DNA of 64,000 bases from Montifringilla adamsi (Eukaryota > Chordata > Aves > Passeriformes > Passeridae), in the NCBI GenBank assembly GCA_017590115.1, contig JAGGNK010006892.1, positions 13,493,736-13,557,735 of the forward strand, read 5' to 3'. The stretch's first letter is position 1, and the number at the start of each line of letters is the position of its first letter. The position numbers and the translations under genes are program-made. The notes beneath the pieces are model-generated. The model did no database searches, was not told the DNA's origin, and worked only from the letters and a program-made list of their open reading frames with translations. Below, piece by piece: positions 1 to 11,920 of the stretch.

Positions 1-465
1 AGCAGCATACTTTGATAAGCCAAAAACCACATGCTTGCACTTGGCAAAAACTCTCGAGCTGATGATTGAAGTGCTGTATACATTATTGTGGCATGAACAT
101 GGCAGGCAGCACAGTCAACCTCAGACTGTCCTGAGCTGAGACACCACTGTCCCCAGTCATCGGGGGTCTGACAAGAAAAAGGGAGCAAACCTGACACACA
201 GGCTTGCTCTGGAGTTGTTTAATCCTTCATCTCCTCTATTGCAGGGATGCAGGCAAAAAACAAATATTGCTGCTGTTTTCAAAAGGGTTCTGGGGTGGGT
301 TTTAGGATTACAGAGTTGCTCTTTTTTTCTTGACTTGAGTGTTTTCTTGACTTGACTGAGTGTCCACTTTCTAGTAGAAATTCAAACTGGTGCAGACAAC
401 TGTGCATACTGGTTTAGATATAGGTGCAAGTGCTGGAGTTGAGTTTGTAGAGTTAAAAGTTAGGG

Positions 466-845
466 ACCAGAGAGCTGGGGTTGTTTAGCCTGGAGAAAAG
501 GAGACTCAGAGGTGACCTTATCACTCTCTACAACTTCCTGAAGGGTGGTTGTAGTCAGGTGGGGTTGGTCTTTTCTCCAGGCAGCAACTGACAGGACCAG
601 AGGACACAGTCAAAGCTGTGCCAAGGGAAATATAGGTTGGATATTAGGAAAAAGTTTTTCACAGAAAGGGTGATAAAGTTCTGGAATGGTCTGCCTGGGG
701 AGGTGATGGGGTCACCATCCCTGGATGTGTTTAAAAAAAGACTGGATGTGGCACTCAGTGCCATGGTTTAGTTGAGGTGTTAGGGCTTGGGTTGGACTCA
801 ATGATCTTGAAGGGCTCTTCCAACCTAGTGATTCTGTGATTCTGT
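466..845 (+). repeat. CR1 LINE 3' end, 5'-truncated
   Basis: About 380 bases match the 3' part of a chicken-repeat-1 (CR1) non-LTR retrotransposon in sense orientation. Recognisable blocks are the 'ctggagaaaaggagactcagaggtgacc' type region near 492-520, the 'ggtctgcctggggaggtgatgggg' type region near 690-713, and the 3' terminus with 'ggttggactcaatgatcttgaagg'. It ends in the characteristic short tandem repeat of ATTCTGTG at about 831-845. Such 5' truncation is normal for CR1. The ORF on the opposite strand inside it is not a gene. Confidence 0.93.
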
Positions 846-2424
846 TGTCAGTTTTTCCCATGGCTTAATACTGTGCTGTCTTCAGGAGACTGTGGCAAAG
901 TGGTGAGTATATAAAAAAAAAAAGTCTTCCCAAAGCCTTCAGAATTATTGGGCTGCCCCTAAAATAGTTGTATTTTTTAATGAAAACAGCAAAAGAAATT
1001 ACTTCCGCTCTTTCAAAGAGATTCAGGAAGGATAGGAGTAGTTAAATTTCAAAGTTGTTTTGAAGCTGGTTAATTAAAAGGATCTGTAAGGTAAATGTTG
1101 ACACTTTTTAAAAGAGTCTTTATAGAGTCTTCTAAGAGTCTGTACATACTTTCTTCTTTGTTAATACAGTGCTTTGAAATATTTTTGTGCAAATGAAGTT
1201 TTTTAAAAAAGGGGATTTTCTTAGGATTTCCTGAGATTGCATGGATTTCAGGACCAAGCTGGAATGAATTGCTTATTCTGTGAAGTGACACACATGACTG
1301 TAGAAGGGTAGTTGGCAAAACCTGAAGTACTGATGATAAATCTGTGACGTTAATTTTGCCTACTGATTTACTTGAAGGAATAGTATACCATTAAAACATG
1401 GGGCTGAAGACATTTTTCATTCTGCTTATGATGAGTCTTTCCTTTGTTGATGTTAGACAGTGTAACTTAGTCTGCTTTGATTTCCTTTACTCCGCAGAAC
1501 AATTAGAACAAAGCGTTTTGCTGGGTCAATGGTGTGTTGATTCTGTAGAACACTTACCTGTCCCTGCGTTGAGTCAACAAACTTAAGAACCAAGTCAAGA
1601 GCCTTATGCTGTACTTAGCTCTGAAGGCAAATTGTGCTTTTTAAGTGCTGCTGTATTTGTTCTGAGGAGTTTTTCAAGTGGTACTTCAGTGTTACAGAGA
1701 GATACTTAGAGCTACTGTAGAATCACACAGGTTTGATTGTATTTTCAGAGCACCTAGTGAAATTTCTGTTCCTGTAAATGATGCCTTTATTTTAGTAGAA
1801 TTTAAATGATGGAGCGAGGGTGGGTCCTTAGAGAAATTCCCAGACCCTTAAGTTCATTGCAGACCAAGAACTACTGTCTTAAAATGCCAGTCTCATTTTT
1901 AAACCTTGTCCTCTCCCCAGTAATGACCCTAGAGACATGAGTGGGACAGTTTATTTAAATTGCTTTTATCTATTTAAGAAGTAGCAGAAAAATCTTTTGC
2001 ATAAATGAAAACAAATACTAGCTTGCCCCCCTGAACCAGTGTTGCTGTAAGCAAGTTGCTGCCTGAGTAGTATAATATGTATTTAATTTAGGACCTTTTC
2101 CACTCATAAATATTGAAAACCTAGCTAAAATTAAATTAAATTAAATGTTTGGAAGTTTTAACTGTACTAAAGCTAGTTGGTATGTTTTCTTAATTAGATG
2201 AAAATGTGCCTTCTTTCAAGGAAATTGTTTTGAATAGAAGTTATTGATGTTTAAAAAGACTATAAGCTGAAGGAAAAGCTGTGGACCTTCTATATACATT
2301 CTTGGTTTTCCCTCTTCAGTCTGGGGCTTTTAATGAATTTAAAAGAAAAATGGATTTTTATCTTTTCTTTATCTTCTTCTTCTTGCAATTTATCAAGAGG
2401 AGATGATTAGTACTGAAATCCATA

Positions 2425-2453
2425 CATGCATGTATGTATTATATATATATATG
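2425..2453. repeat. ATGT/AT microsatellite
   Basis: A short alternating purine-pyrimidine tract runs from CATGCATGTATG into about six AT units (ATATATATATAT). It is a simple repeat within intron and likely to vary in length between individuals. Confidence 0.8.
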
Positions 2454-2957
2454 TTATGAAAGCTGAGGGATCTTTCTGAGATACTGGTTGTATAAACAGA
2501 TTCTGGATGCCAGTGCTTGCCTGGCTGTTCTCCGTTACAGGATGCTCATGTATAATCTGATTAAGCTTCAAAATATTTAATTGGAATTATTTTTTTCTGA
2601 CTGTATGACATGTTTTATATAGGCAAAATATAAATGGAAGAGTAGAACTCTGACAAGGCACACTGTGCCTATAAAAATCACACCAGGAGTTTTAATAATC
2701 TGAAGTACTCTTCTCACTTTGTATCAGGAAAAATATCATCTTTAAACTTCCAGTCTTTAAGACCATTTTGGAGCATTCATGCTTGCTCTCCACCTATTCC
2801 AGGATAGCTTTGTTTTCTTGGGAATTATCTACTGTGTTAGGAAGCTTCTTAATTGAGATCTAATACGGTCATGTCTTAACATAGTTTGGTTAATTCTAGA
2901 TATATAACTGTCAACCTTTCTGGCAGGGCACCCCAGTAACACCCGTGTGTTTCATTC

Positions 2958-3163
2958 ATCATGGAATTGTTAGGGTTGGAAGAGACCTCTGGAGATCATC
3001 TAGTTCAATCCCTCTGGCAAGGCAGGGTCATCTAGAGCAGGTTACACAGGAACACATCCAGGTGGGTTTGGAATTTCTCATGTCTCCAGAGAGGGACACT
3101 GCATGACCTCCCTGGGCAGCCTATTGTTGTATGAATAAATTCCATCTCTAATATATTGTCTTT
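2958..3163 (-). repeat. CR1 LINE 3' end, antisense
   Basis: The + strand reads as the reverse complement of a CR1 3' end. A 'gggttggaagagacctctggagatcatctagttcaatccc' type block comes first, then a 'cctccctgggcagcctatt' type block near 3107-3126, and then a degraded 'gaagaaattccttctaatat' type block up to about 3163. The element is therefore on the minus strand with its 3' end at the low coordinate. The terminal ATTCTATG-type repeats have been lost. It faces the CR1 copy at 466-845. Confidence 0.9.
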
Positions 3164-3468
3164 GGTTCTCCAAAATCCTCTGATCCTATTTTATTTGGTA
3201 TCTAATATCAGATACTTCAGGAGTACTAATTCATGTGCATGGGGTGGATTTTGTGATGAGCTAAGTTATTATGGATTCGTTTCGTGGGAACTAGCGTTGC
3301 AGTTGGAAGAATAAACTTCGTCAGCAGGTTGCAAGGCTTTTCTTGGCGTGTGCTTGAATTTTGATAGCAAATACTGTGTGATGCTTTCAGTGGTCTCCAG
3401 CCCTTAAATGATTGTTTCCACTAAAATATAGATCACTATGTTAACACTTTCTCCCATATGTGACAGCA

Positions 3469-3537
3469 CGTAGGCGGGCGGCGTTCTGCCGAAGACTGAA
3501 TACGAAGCCGGCACTGTGAGGGGACAAGTGGGGACGT
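3469..3537. other. CpG-dense patch in AT-rich intron
   Basis: About 70 bases contain roughly eight CpG dinucleotides (for example GCACGTAGGCGGGCGGCG, TGCCGAAG, ATACGAAGCCGG, GGACGTA), whereas neighbouring kilobases contain very few. There is no ORF or recognised repeat here. It could be the edge of a young insertion, a conserved regulatory element or an unmethylated site. None of these is shown by the sequence alone. Confidence 0.4.
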
Positions 3538-6500
3538 ATGAACTGGCAAGACATTAAAAATCTGTGAAATCTGTTGTCTTATTTCTTTCTGGTAGAGTGG
3601 AAGAACAGAATAATCTGTGGCTGCAGAGGCAAGCAGTGTAATGCAGTAAGGGTGGATCTACAGAGTGAACCCCGTGTTTACAGCACACTCGTCAGGGGTT
3701 TCACGCTGGGGTTCATCCAGTCTATTCCTGCCCATAGGCAGTCAGGGCATGTAAGGTGCACTCCTGAGGGCATCTGAAAGTCTTCTTTCATCCAAATTGA
3801 ACCCATTTCATGTGCTCTGAGACTGCTGTAGTGTGCCCACCAAAACAAAAGCGGTAGGAATGATCAGACACACTCTGTAATGCTGATGGTCTATTTTTTG
3901 GTTTACTTTAGGTCTTACTTTTTTTAGTACATATTTTTTTTGCTTTTGTCCTCTCTACTTGTTATCACTGGTGTTTATTCAGTGCAAAATGCCATGATGT
4001 GCCATATCAACTTCCTTCATTCTTAGCAGAGTATAAATTAGAGGAGTATGTGTATATTGATGCCCACAAACATGCATGCACGTACCTACAGTGAATAGTT
4101 TTTATGTCAGTAGTCTGATACACTTACAGTCTGTAACCAGTAGAGTCCTGGCAGTGATTAAGGCATTCAGGATAGAGGGATGTCCCAGTATCACTGATGG
4201 GCAGTGTACACTTGATAACATCTATTTCGCACTGAAACCAGCTCTGAATGTTGTCCTCTTCAGCTCTGTGTTGTAGCTGCCTTCCCCAGGACCAAGTTGT
4301 CTCCCTTTCCCTGCAAGCAAAGGAGTGCACTGTGCTTAGACAGGCTTTGGGGGAATTTCTTCATTAGTCCTTGCCTTATGAGATTACTTCAGGCTCTGGG
4401 ATACAGTGTATCCTAAGCATACTGTTCTCTCTTACAAGGTCAGTGTCTTTTCACTACACGTTTATGCACTTAGTAATACAGTTCTCATTTTTGATCTTGA
4501 GATGCTACTGAAATGTGACTTCTACTTTAAAGGAGACAAAGATTTATAATTGTTTGCTCTAATTTGCTTATGAGTCTTCAAATGTATAATTTGAATACCC
4601 AAAGCTCCTATTAGATATTCAGTTGAAATTCTGTTCTTCAGGGCTCTTAAGACAAAAGACTGGGATCACAAATGAAAAATTATTTCACAGCATGCCCAGC
4701 AGCAATCACTGCATCCAGAAGTGCGGCTTACAATATACAGTTAACTTTGAACAATCCACACCAGTGTATTTCATGGAATCTAAGCATCCACAGCAATATG
4801 AAATGATTATACTTCTTCAGCTGTGTGTGTGACTTTCCAAGAGTGTAGCTGACACTGTCTGGTGGTATCAGCCAAATGGCAATCATCTGCAAGGTTGGCC
4901 AGTGATGAGATTCTGAGAGCTAAGCAGTTGTTTTCAGTATCTTACTTGAGGATTTGTTAGGCTCAAATAAAACTATCCAGTCGGGTCAAGCATTTGATCT
5001 TTTATGCAGGACTATTTGTCATTGCTGGTGATTAGGAAAAAAGCAGAGTTTCTGCAGCCAGTAGCTACAGACAACACAATATTTGCAGTAATAAGAATCT
5101 GGAGAGCTTCTTAAGGTCTTCTTTAGCACTATATTCTGCCACAGGTTTTCCAGGGAGTATAGAGCAGATGATGTCACGTCTCTCCTTCTTGAACTATAGA
5201 TACACCTCCGAAGGGAAGGGAGAAATCAAACCTCTGGTTCTGGACAGCAACACAACATTCCATATGTTACTAGCTATCTGATGCAGTTTTGAAAATAGCA
5301 TCGTTTGAATTTAGTAGTTCTACAGATTAAATTTACTGTACAAAAAAGGTTTATTTCTAGAATACAGCTAGAAGGCAAGAAGATTCTAGTATCAGATCTG
5401 TGTTGAAACAATACTGGGTCTGTCAAGTCTTCACATCCTTATCTCTCTTCCTGAATATAACTGTTATTTCTGCTCTGGAAGGTCACACCGAATTCTCTGT
5501 CACCTTATCACTAAACAATCCTTCAAACTTTTTCCCTTCTTGTCACTTCTTTTAACTCCTTCCTGTGTTTTGGTTGAAGTTCATGGATTTTCAGCGTATT
5601 TGTTATGGGCTCTTACAATCTAAAATCATTTTGTCATCTTGGAAATTTTTTTAGGAATACAGTCTTGGAATGGACTCAGCTTTCAGGATTCAGGTTTCTA
5701 TGTTTTCATATAGAATCAACATAATCTTGTTTTTCTGCTTTACAACATAATTGTTTTTTATGTGTAAATTATATCTACCTGTTCCTGTGCAGGCTTTATT
5801 TTTAAATCTAAACAACAGAGATTTCTTACTTTTTAAATTTTAGGGGCATATTTTTTGACTCTAAATTGTGTGAGTGAGCATTTTTTTAGAGAATTTATAA
5901 TCTTACTGTGATCCCTGTGGTCTATTTAATATATAGGATTTGTTTATGGTTGCTCTGTACCAGCAACTTCTGATTATCTGGGTTGCTTTATTCTGTATCT
6001 CTTGAAAAGTGTCCATGTCTCTGAGGCGAGATGATTGGAGCAGATGTAGCTATCAGAATGCAGTGTATCATGAATAAAGATATTGGTTAGTTTTCTGGTT
6101 TGTTCTTGATTTATTTTCCTTTTTGATTGCATGTAAGTGGTTAGCTCATGTTTGAAAATTTATGCACAGTAATTTGAGATCTTTAAGGGGAGTTATAGGT
6201 AAAGTTCATTAGTATGTGAATAGTGCTATATAGCCATTTTTCTGCATTGATTTGTGTTTTCTGTTATTCAGTACATCATTCTGTTTTCAAGTTCAGTACC
6301 ACTGTGACTATTCTCAGTAAGTTTGCTGTTGACAGATTTTTCTAACCCACTTATTCACCCCTGCTACAAAATTTCTTGGGAATGTGTGGAGCATAATAAA
6401 TCTTAACTGAAATTTTTGGCAGTTCCTGTTAACAACCCACTTTGTGAAAAGTGTCTTTCACTCTTACATAAATTAAGGCTTTATCAGTGTATAAGGGGGT

Positions 6501-9500
6501 CTGCCCTCTTATACTGCAGTTTTTCATCCTATAATAGTTTTTCCTGGTCTTTCCAGCTGCTGCTGCCTCTCTGATCTTGTTCCTCATCAAATACAGTTAT
6601 AACACAGTCTTTGTGCAAAAGCAAGTAATTTGAATTTTGAGGAGTAGTGCCACGACCAATATTTCAGTTGCTGGAGTGATGGATGTGGGTGGTGGGCAGC
6701 TGAGCTGCGAGCCAGTGGGATGCAGATGCTGACTTCTCTTAGGGAAGCAGCTGCAAGAGGGTACTGGGCTGTGCCAGGAAAAGCCAGGCTGGGCATAACC
6801 TCTTGGCAGGAATTCACTGAGCAAGACTGGAGGCAAGTAATCCTACCTGGAGGCAGATAATCCCCAGGTGAAAGTCTGAAGATGAGCATCAACCTGCCAG
6901 GCAGGTTCAGCTCCTCACCTTGTACAATTTCCCTCTTTTTTGTGCTTTTCTACTACAAACAAGTTGGTAGGACTTCATTTTGTCAGCAGTTCTTTCGTCC
7001 TTCCAACTGTTCAGGTTTCCATACCTTTCCACAGATGATTTTTGGTTTTTTCTTTTTTCTCTTACATTATGTTTAGGGAGTCTCAAATCTTACAGTAGCA
7101 ACTGCTGGTATTGTTTCAGGAAGTTCAGTCATAGGCTGCTTATACTGTCATTTGCTTGTGCCACCTACAAGCCTTTATAGGCTGTGCTTAAGGGATGTGT
7201 AAACTCCTCTACAGTCCTGCTCTTAAGCTTGCAGTAACACCTCTGTGCTATCTTCAGTACAGCTAGATGACTCGTGGCTAAATTACACCAGTGTCTCTTC
7301 AGTTTAAGTAGTGATTTTCCATGTGGTGGCGTATCAAAAACTTTATTGAACAGAAGTATTTTATGCATTTCTATTCTTAAAACAATTTCTTTGATAGCTG
7401 AAGAGTATGGGTTTGGCCTGGCATCTTTGGTCAACCCATGCTGAATCTTGTCCTGTTTTGTATTTTTAAGTATTTTGTTTCTGTTTCCACCAAATGTGGT
7501 TTCAGATCCTTTCATCCCACTGAGTCAGCGGGTGATAGTTGCTCTTATTTTTCCTGGGCTCTGTATGTGGCTGTGCTGTATTGTTTTGAAAGCACATTCT
7601 AATATTCTGTAATCCTATATTCTACTTGCATAACTCCACTATATTTTTTTTTACTGTATGTGCAGTTGTAGGAATCAGTTTGATTTCAGTCCTAGTAGCT
7701 GGCTTGTATGATGTTATTTTCCCACTTGGATCCTTGTTTCAGCTACTTGCAGGGTTCCTGGTAAGTTGTCTTGTAATGGTTATCTATTCAGGAATCTCTA
7801 TAGTCCTACAGGCTTGGTTTTGCTTAAATTTATACTTTTAAGAATTTTACACTTGCTGGTAAACCATCTTCTCTAATGAAGCTGACGTGTCCTCCATCTG
7901 GTCTCCAGTTGCTTCATTTCTCAGCCAGCCCTTTTGGAGCTTGAATTTTTCATGCTCAGAGTATCCCAGGCAGTAGTTGCTGGAGTTGGTGACACTAATA
8001 GTCCACATCTGGGAAGTGTACAGAGGTCCAGAGACAATGGAGAGGATGAAATACCATCTCCAGGGACTTCAGGCCATATTTAACTCTGTGGGTAGAATTT
8101 GCAATTCCCAAAAAAATTGCTTTCCTAAAGTGCAAACTTACAGATTTTGATTCCATTTTTATTTGGGTCTTCTTTCTTTAGCATATTTCAACAGGAGTAT
8201 GCCTTGCTTTTCCTTTGAGCTTTCTGTAGCACCTGGGGAGCAGAAAATGAGATTTTTTTCAGGTCTGTGTAATATCAGGCATTATTGATCATTAGTGGCC
8301 AAGGATAGCAATAAAAACCCCCAAGTAACAAGAAAAGAACATTCAGTAGGAAAATTATCATATCTTAGTTTTTGTGATAAATCAGTAATCAACCTTTATT
8401 ACGCATAGCCATGAAATAGCATAATATACTTAATCCCAAACTCTGTAGGAATTTTGAGCTGTTTTTGTTTGTAATTTACTCATGAAAAAGTTTATTTGAT
8501 CTCATAGACCTATTTTCTGTTTTGTCAGACTATGCAAGTAAAACCATGAGAAACAACCATTGTAGTTGCTATAAACAAGCAAGCATCTTGATGATCATTG
8601 GTGGTACACACTCATGTAAACATTCAAATCTGCTTTTAACAGATCATGAATCTCTGTGTTGGAAATTAATGAAGAAATATTTAACTTTGTCTCCTGTGGT
8701 GTGTCTCCTTGTACTCTGTACTTCTGCCTCAATTGATGTGCCTTTAACCTTTTGGGTGCCTCTCATGTTTGTTTGCTCATTTGTTTACCTCCAGCCTAGC
8801 TTTTTTTTTTTTTTAAATAACCTTCCTGTATATAAAACTGGAAAGTCTTTCAGTAAAGGTTGTGTTATAGTTTAGCTCTGTACTACTGTGTTGCTTTTGG
8901 AAAAAGAGAATTTTTTCCTGTTCTTTTTTCTCTTCTTGCCACATTTCGTGTCTGTGGAAGTTTTGATGTCTTCTGAGCTGCTCTGCTGCTCTGTGGTGCT
9001 ACATCTTAATTTGGTTCCCTTTCTGATTGGACTCTATTAAATTGATTTTATTTTGTTTTTATTTTTCATCTCTCCTATCACAGTGTATCTTTTCCCTGTT
9101 TCAGTGGGGTAAACTCCTGCTTAAAAGAATTTAAAAAGTAATGAGTCTGAGAAATAATAACACTACAAATAGTATATAAAGAAGTAGCAAACAAGGAAAT
9201 GCATGTTTTGGGGTAAATTGATTTTTAGAGAATGAAAAGAAATTTCAGAATATGCTTGTTTAGATTAATGCTTTTTAGTTGTTTTTTTTTTTTTAGATGG
9301 CTTTTATTCTCAGAAGTTGCTATTTGTCTGGTGTGCTTTTTATTTACTGTGTTATGTAACCTCAATTTGCTGAAATTTGCATTTCTGCCTTCATGAATAT
9401 ATTATTTTTCAGAAACATTATGGGTCAATGAAAACCTTATTAAAATATCTATTTATTTAGGAAATACATTGCTGGAGGCTCCAGAAGAAACAATACCCTG

Positions 9501-11702
9501 GAATTTTTAAGCTTTGGTATTTCTGAAGTATTTATTGCTTTAACAGAAATTTACAGAGAAGGGGAATAATAGGATATTAAATTTGCAGTTAGAATAAAAA
9601 TAGCTTTACAGATATAATTTGAAAGAAATCTAAGGTATTAGAGTAAATAGTCCCACTATCTCAGCTTTCATTAAATGATGTACAGGCAAAGACAGTAATG
9701 GATTTTTCAGCATTGACTCTGCCTCAGTCAGAGGTGAGCAGTTTGCATTTGAAAAAAAAGACTGATATAAAGGCTTAACATTTGCAGTTTCCTATTTAAC
9801 TGCTTATTAAAACAACTGATCAAATGCTTTCTATGAGATTTATTGCTTGCTTTCATCTGCCTTAGTATGTCACTAATTTAGAGTGATATTTTAGTAGAGT
9901 GATTTGGTAGTGGCTCAGCAATAAGGCAGTGTCTGATTTGGATGTAAAGGTTCAGTATTTGATGTCGTGTTTTCTCATATAGCACAGCATCCAGGACACG
10001 ACTAATGAGGGCTTGTAAACAGTAAAGGAGGTTGGGACACAAAGGAGATGTGCTGCTTTACGGAGGTGCTCACCCAGTGGCACAGTAAATGAGAATTTTC
10101 TCTGCAGACTGCAACTACTGCCAAATAATGGTGGAGAAACTGTGGGCAATGAGCACTTACTCTAATTGCAGCACTGACAAGGAGGAAGCAACAGGATAAA
10201 AATAAACCCCTCATACTTCACTGGGCCTTCCATTACTGTAGCATTGGAGACTTTTCTGTCTTAGGAGTTAAGGGAATCTTCTGTCCACACGTACTTTGGG
10301 CTGAGTCCAGTAGAATGTAATGAAACATTTCAGCTCCAAAATACACTCAGGTAACTGGTTTCTGAGTTCTGTGAACCAACACCAGCACTAATCCCTGATG
10401 TTTATGGAATGAGGGAAACTGAGCGCTAAGTGGTGCTGAAGAAAGTGAAGAGGGCAATATAATTAAAACAGTATTCTATCTTGTAGTTCCTCTTCTACAA
10501 TGTAATGTAAAAGACTTGCATTTGAAAGCAAGGGACCACTAAATACCTATTTCCTTTACTAACTAAATTAAAAAAAACCCCAAACACATGATTTGTGGAT
10601 GTTAATAATGTGCATTTTAAATGGTCTATGCACAGTCCTGATTAAATGCGATCTATATTTTGTTTAGCATAGATTATAAAATCTCTAATTAAAGGCTGCA
10701 CTAGGCACTTAACATACAACATCTATACTGTAGCAGAGCTGCTGGTTTAAGGTGAGAAAACAGGTGGGCACAAAAGACAGATGGGGAAACACAAGGTGAT
10801 GAAGACTGTTATGGGGCTTGTAATAAGCTGCAGTTGCCATTTACCATCTGCCCAGCTACAGAGAGAAATTTTGTAATACCATTTTTTTGTTGTAGTGCAC
10901 TTTTTTTTCCATTTTACCTTCAGGATGTAGCAGTGCATGTCCATCTATAATTATATGGACTGTGTCATAGGGATCAGTGTTGGCTGGTAAACATTACTAT
11001 CATTATTATAGTGACAGAGAATTGTTCCTCAGCTTTCATGTGCGTTCAACACCCTGATTTATGGGTGCTTGGGATCTTGCTGGAATTACAGTTGATAAGG
11101 GGGTATCAGTGAATGTTGATCTCTAGTAGTAATCAGGTAATGTTTTTTCCAATCTTGCAATGGAGTGTTAGGTACATAAACAAGAACACTTTTCTCTTAT
11201 ATGTGGTGTTCCCAAGTTTTACCCAAATTGCAGTATTCATGTGAATTTGTTTTAAATCTATGCAGTGTTTAGTTTTTCTTGCCTAAATCATCCTTTAAGC
11301 CCTGGTAGGCTAACTTGACTCAATTTACCTAAGGAATGCTTGATTTTGAATCTGAAAGGTACAAAAATAGTAAGGAATCAAGATAGTTGTGTGGAAAGAC
11401 TGATTCTGGTAAGTTCTGCTGTTTGAGATACAACTGGTGTTGCAGTCCAGCATCACACCACCTTTTCGTGGTGAGGATACACTAGGAGAGGGCATGAAAA
11501 GAGTATGAAGGTTTCTAGGGAAGAGAGTGTTTAACAAGGAGCTGGTGCATTTTGAGGAAGTTCAGGTGAAAACTGATAGAGAGCACATCTTGAAGGGTGG
11601 GTAAGACTGACCATAAGGATGTAATGACAATTTTCGCTTGTGTAGGCCAGTCATCCAAGGTTACTTCTGTGGTGGAGAAGGAAGATAATGCTTTAGATTA
11701 AG

Positions 11703-11920
11703 TACAAAGAAGAACATTTTTACAATGAATGTGGTAAAACACTCAAATAGGTTCCCTGCGGACTTGGTAGATGCCTCATTCCTGTAAGCTTTGAAGGTCA
11801 GGCTTGGATGGAGCTCTGAACAACCTGATGTAGTGGAAGGTTTCTGCTTATTTCAGGCAGATTGGACTAGATGACCTTTAAGGTCCTTCCAACTCGAACT
11901 ATTTTGTGATTCTAGGATTC
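11703..11920 (+). repeat. CR1 LINE 3' end, diverged
   Basis: This is a degraded CR1 3' end in sense orientation. It starts in the 'agaagaacatttttacaatgaatgtggtaaaacactcaaataggttccc' type region. It ends with 'ggcagattggactagatgacctttaaggtccttccaactcgaac' and a terminal GATTCTAGGATTC. Divergence is visibly higher than in the copy at 466-845, so this is probably an older insertion. Confidence 0.85.

Noticed and set aside
7165..7515. 116-codon minus strand ORF rich in lysine
   Set aside because: There is no similarity that I can recognise to any protein family. It might be a remnant of an old repeat, but no repeat consensus could be matched.
8522..8875. 117-codon + strand ORF with a hydrophobic centre
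   Set aside because: It runs through a poly-T stretch, and its composition matches the surrounding AT-rich intron. There is no conserved motif.
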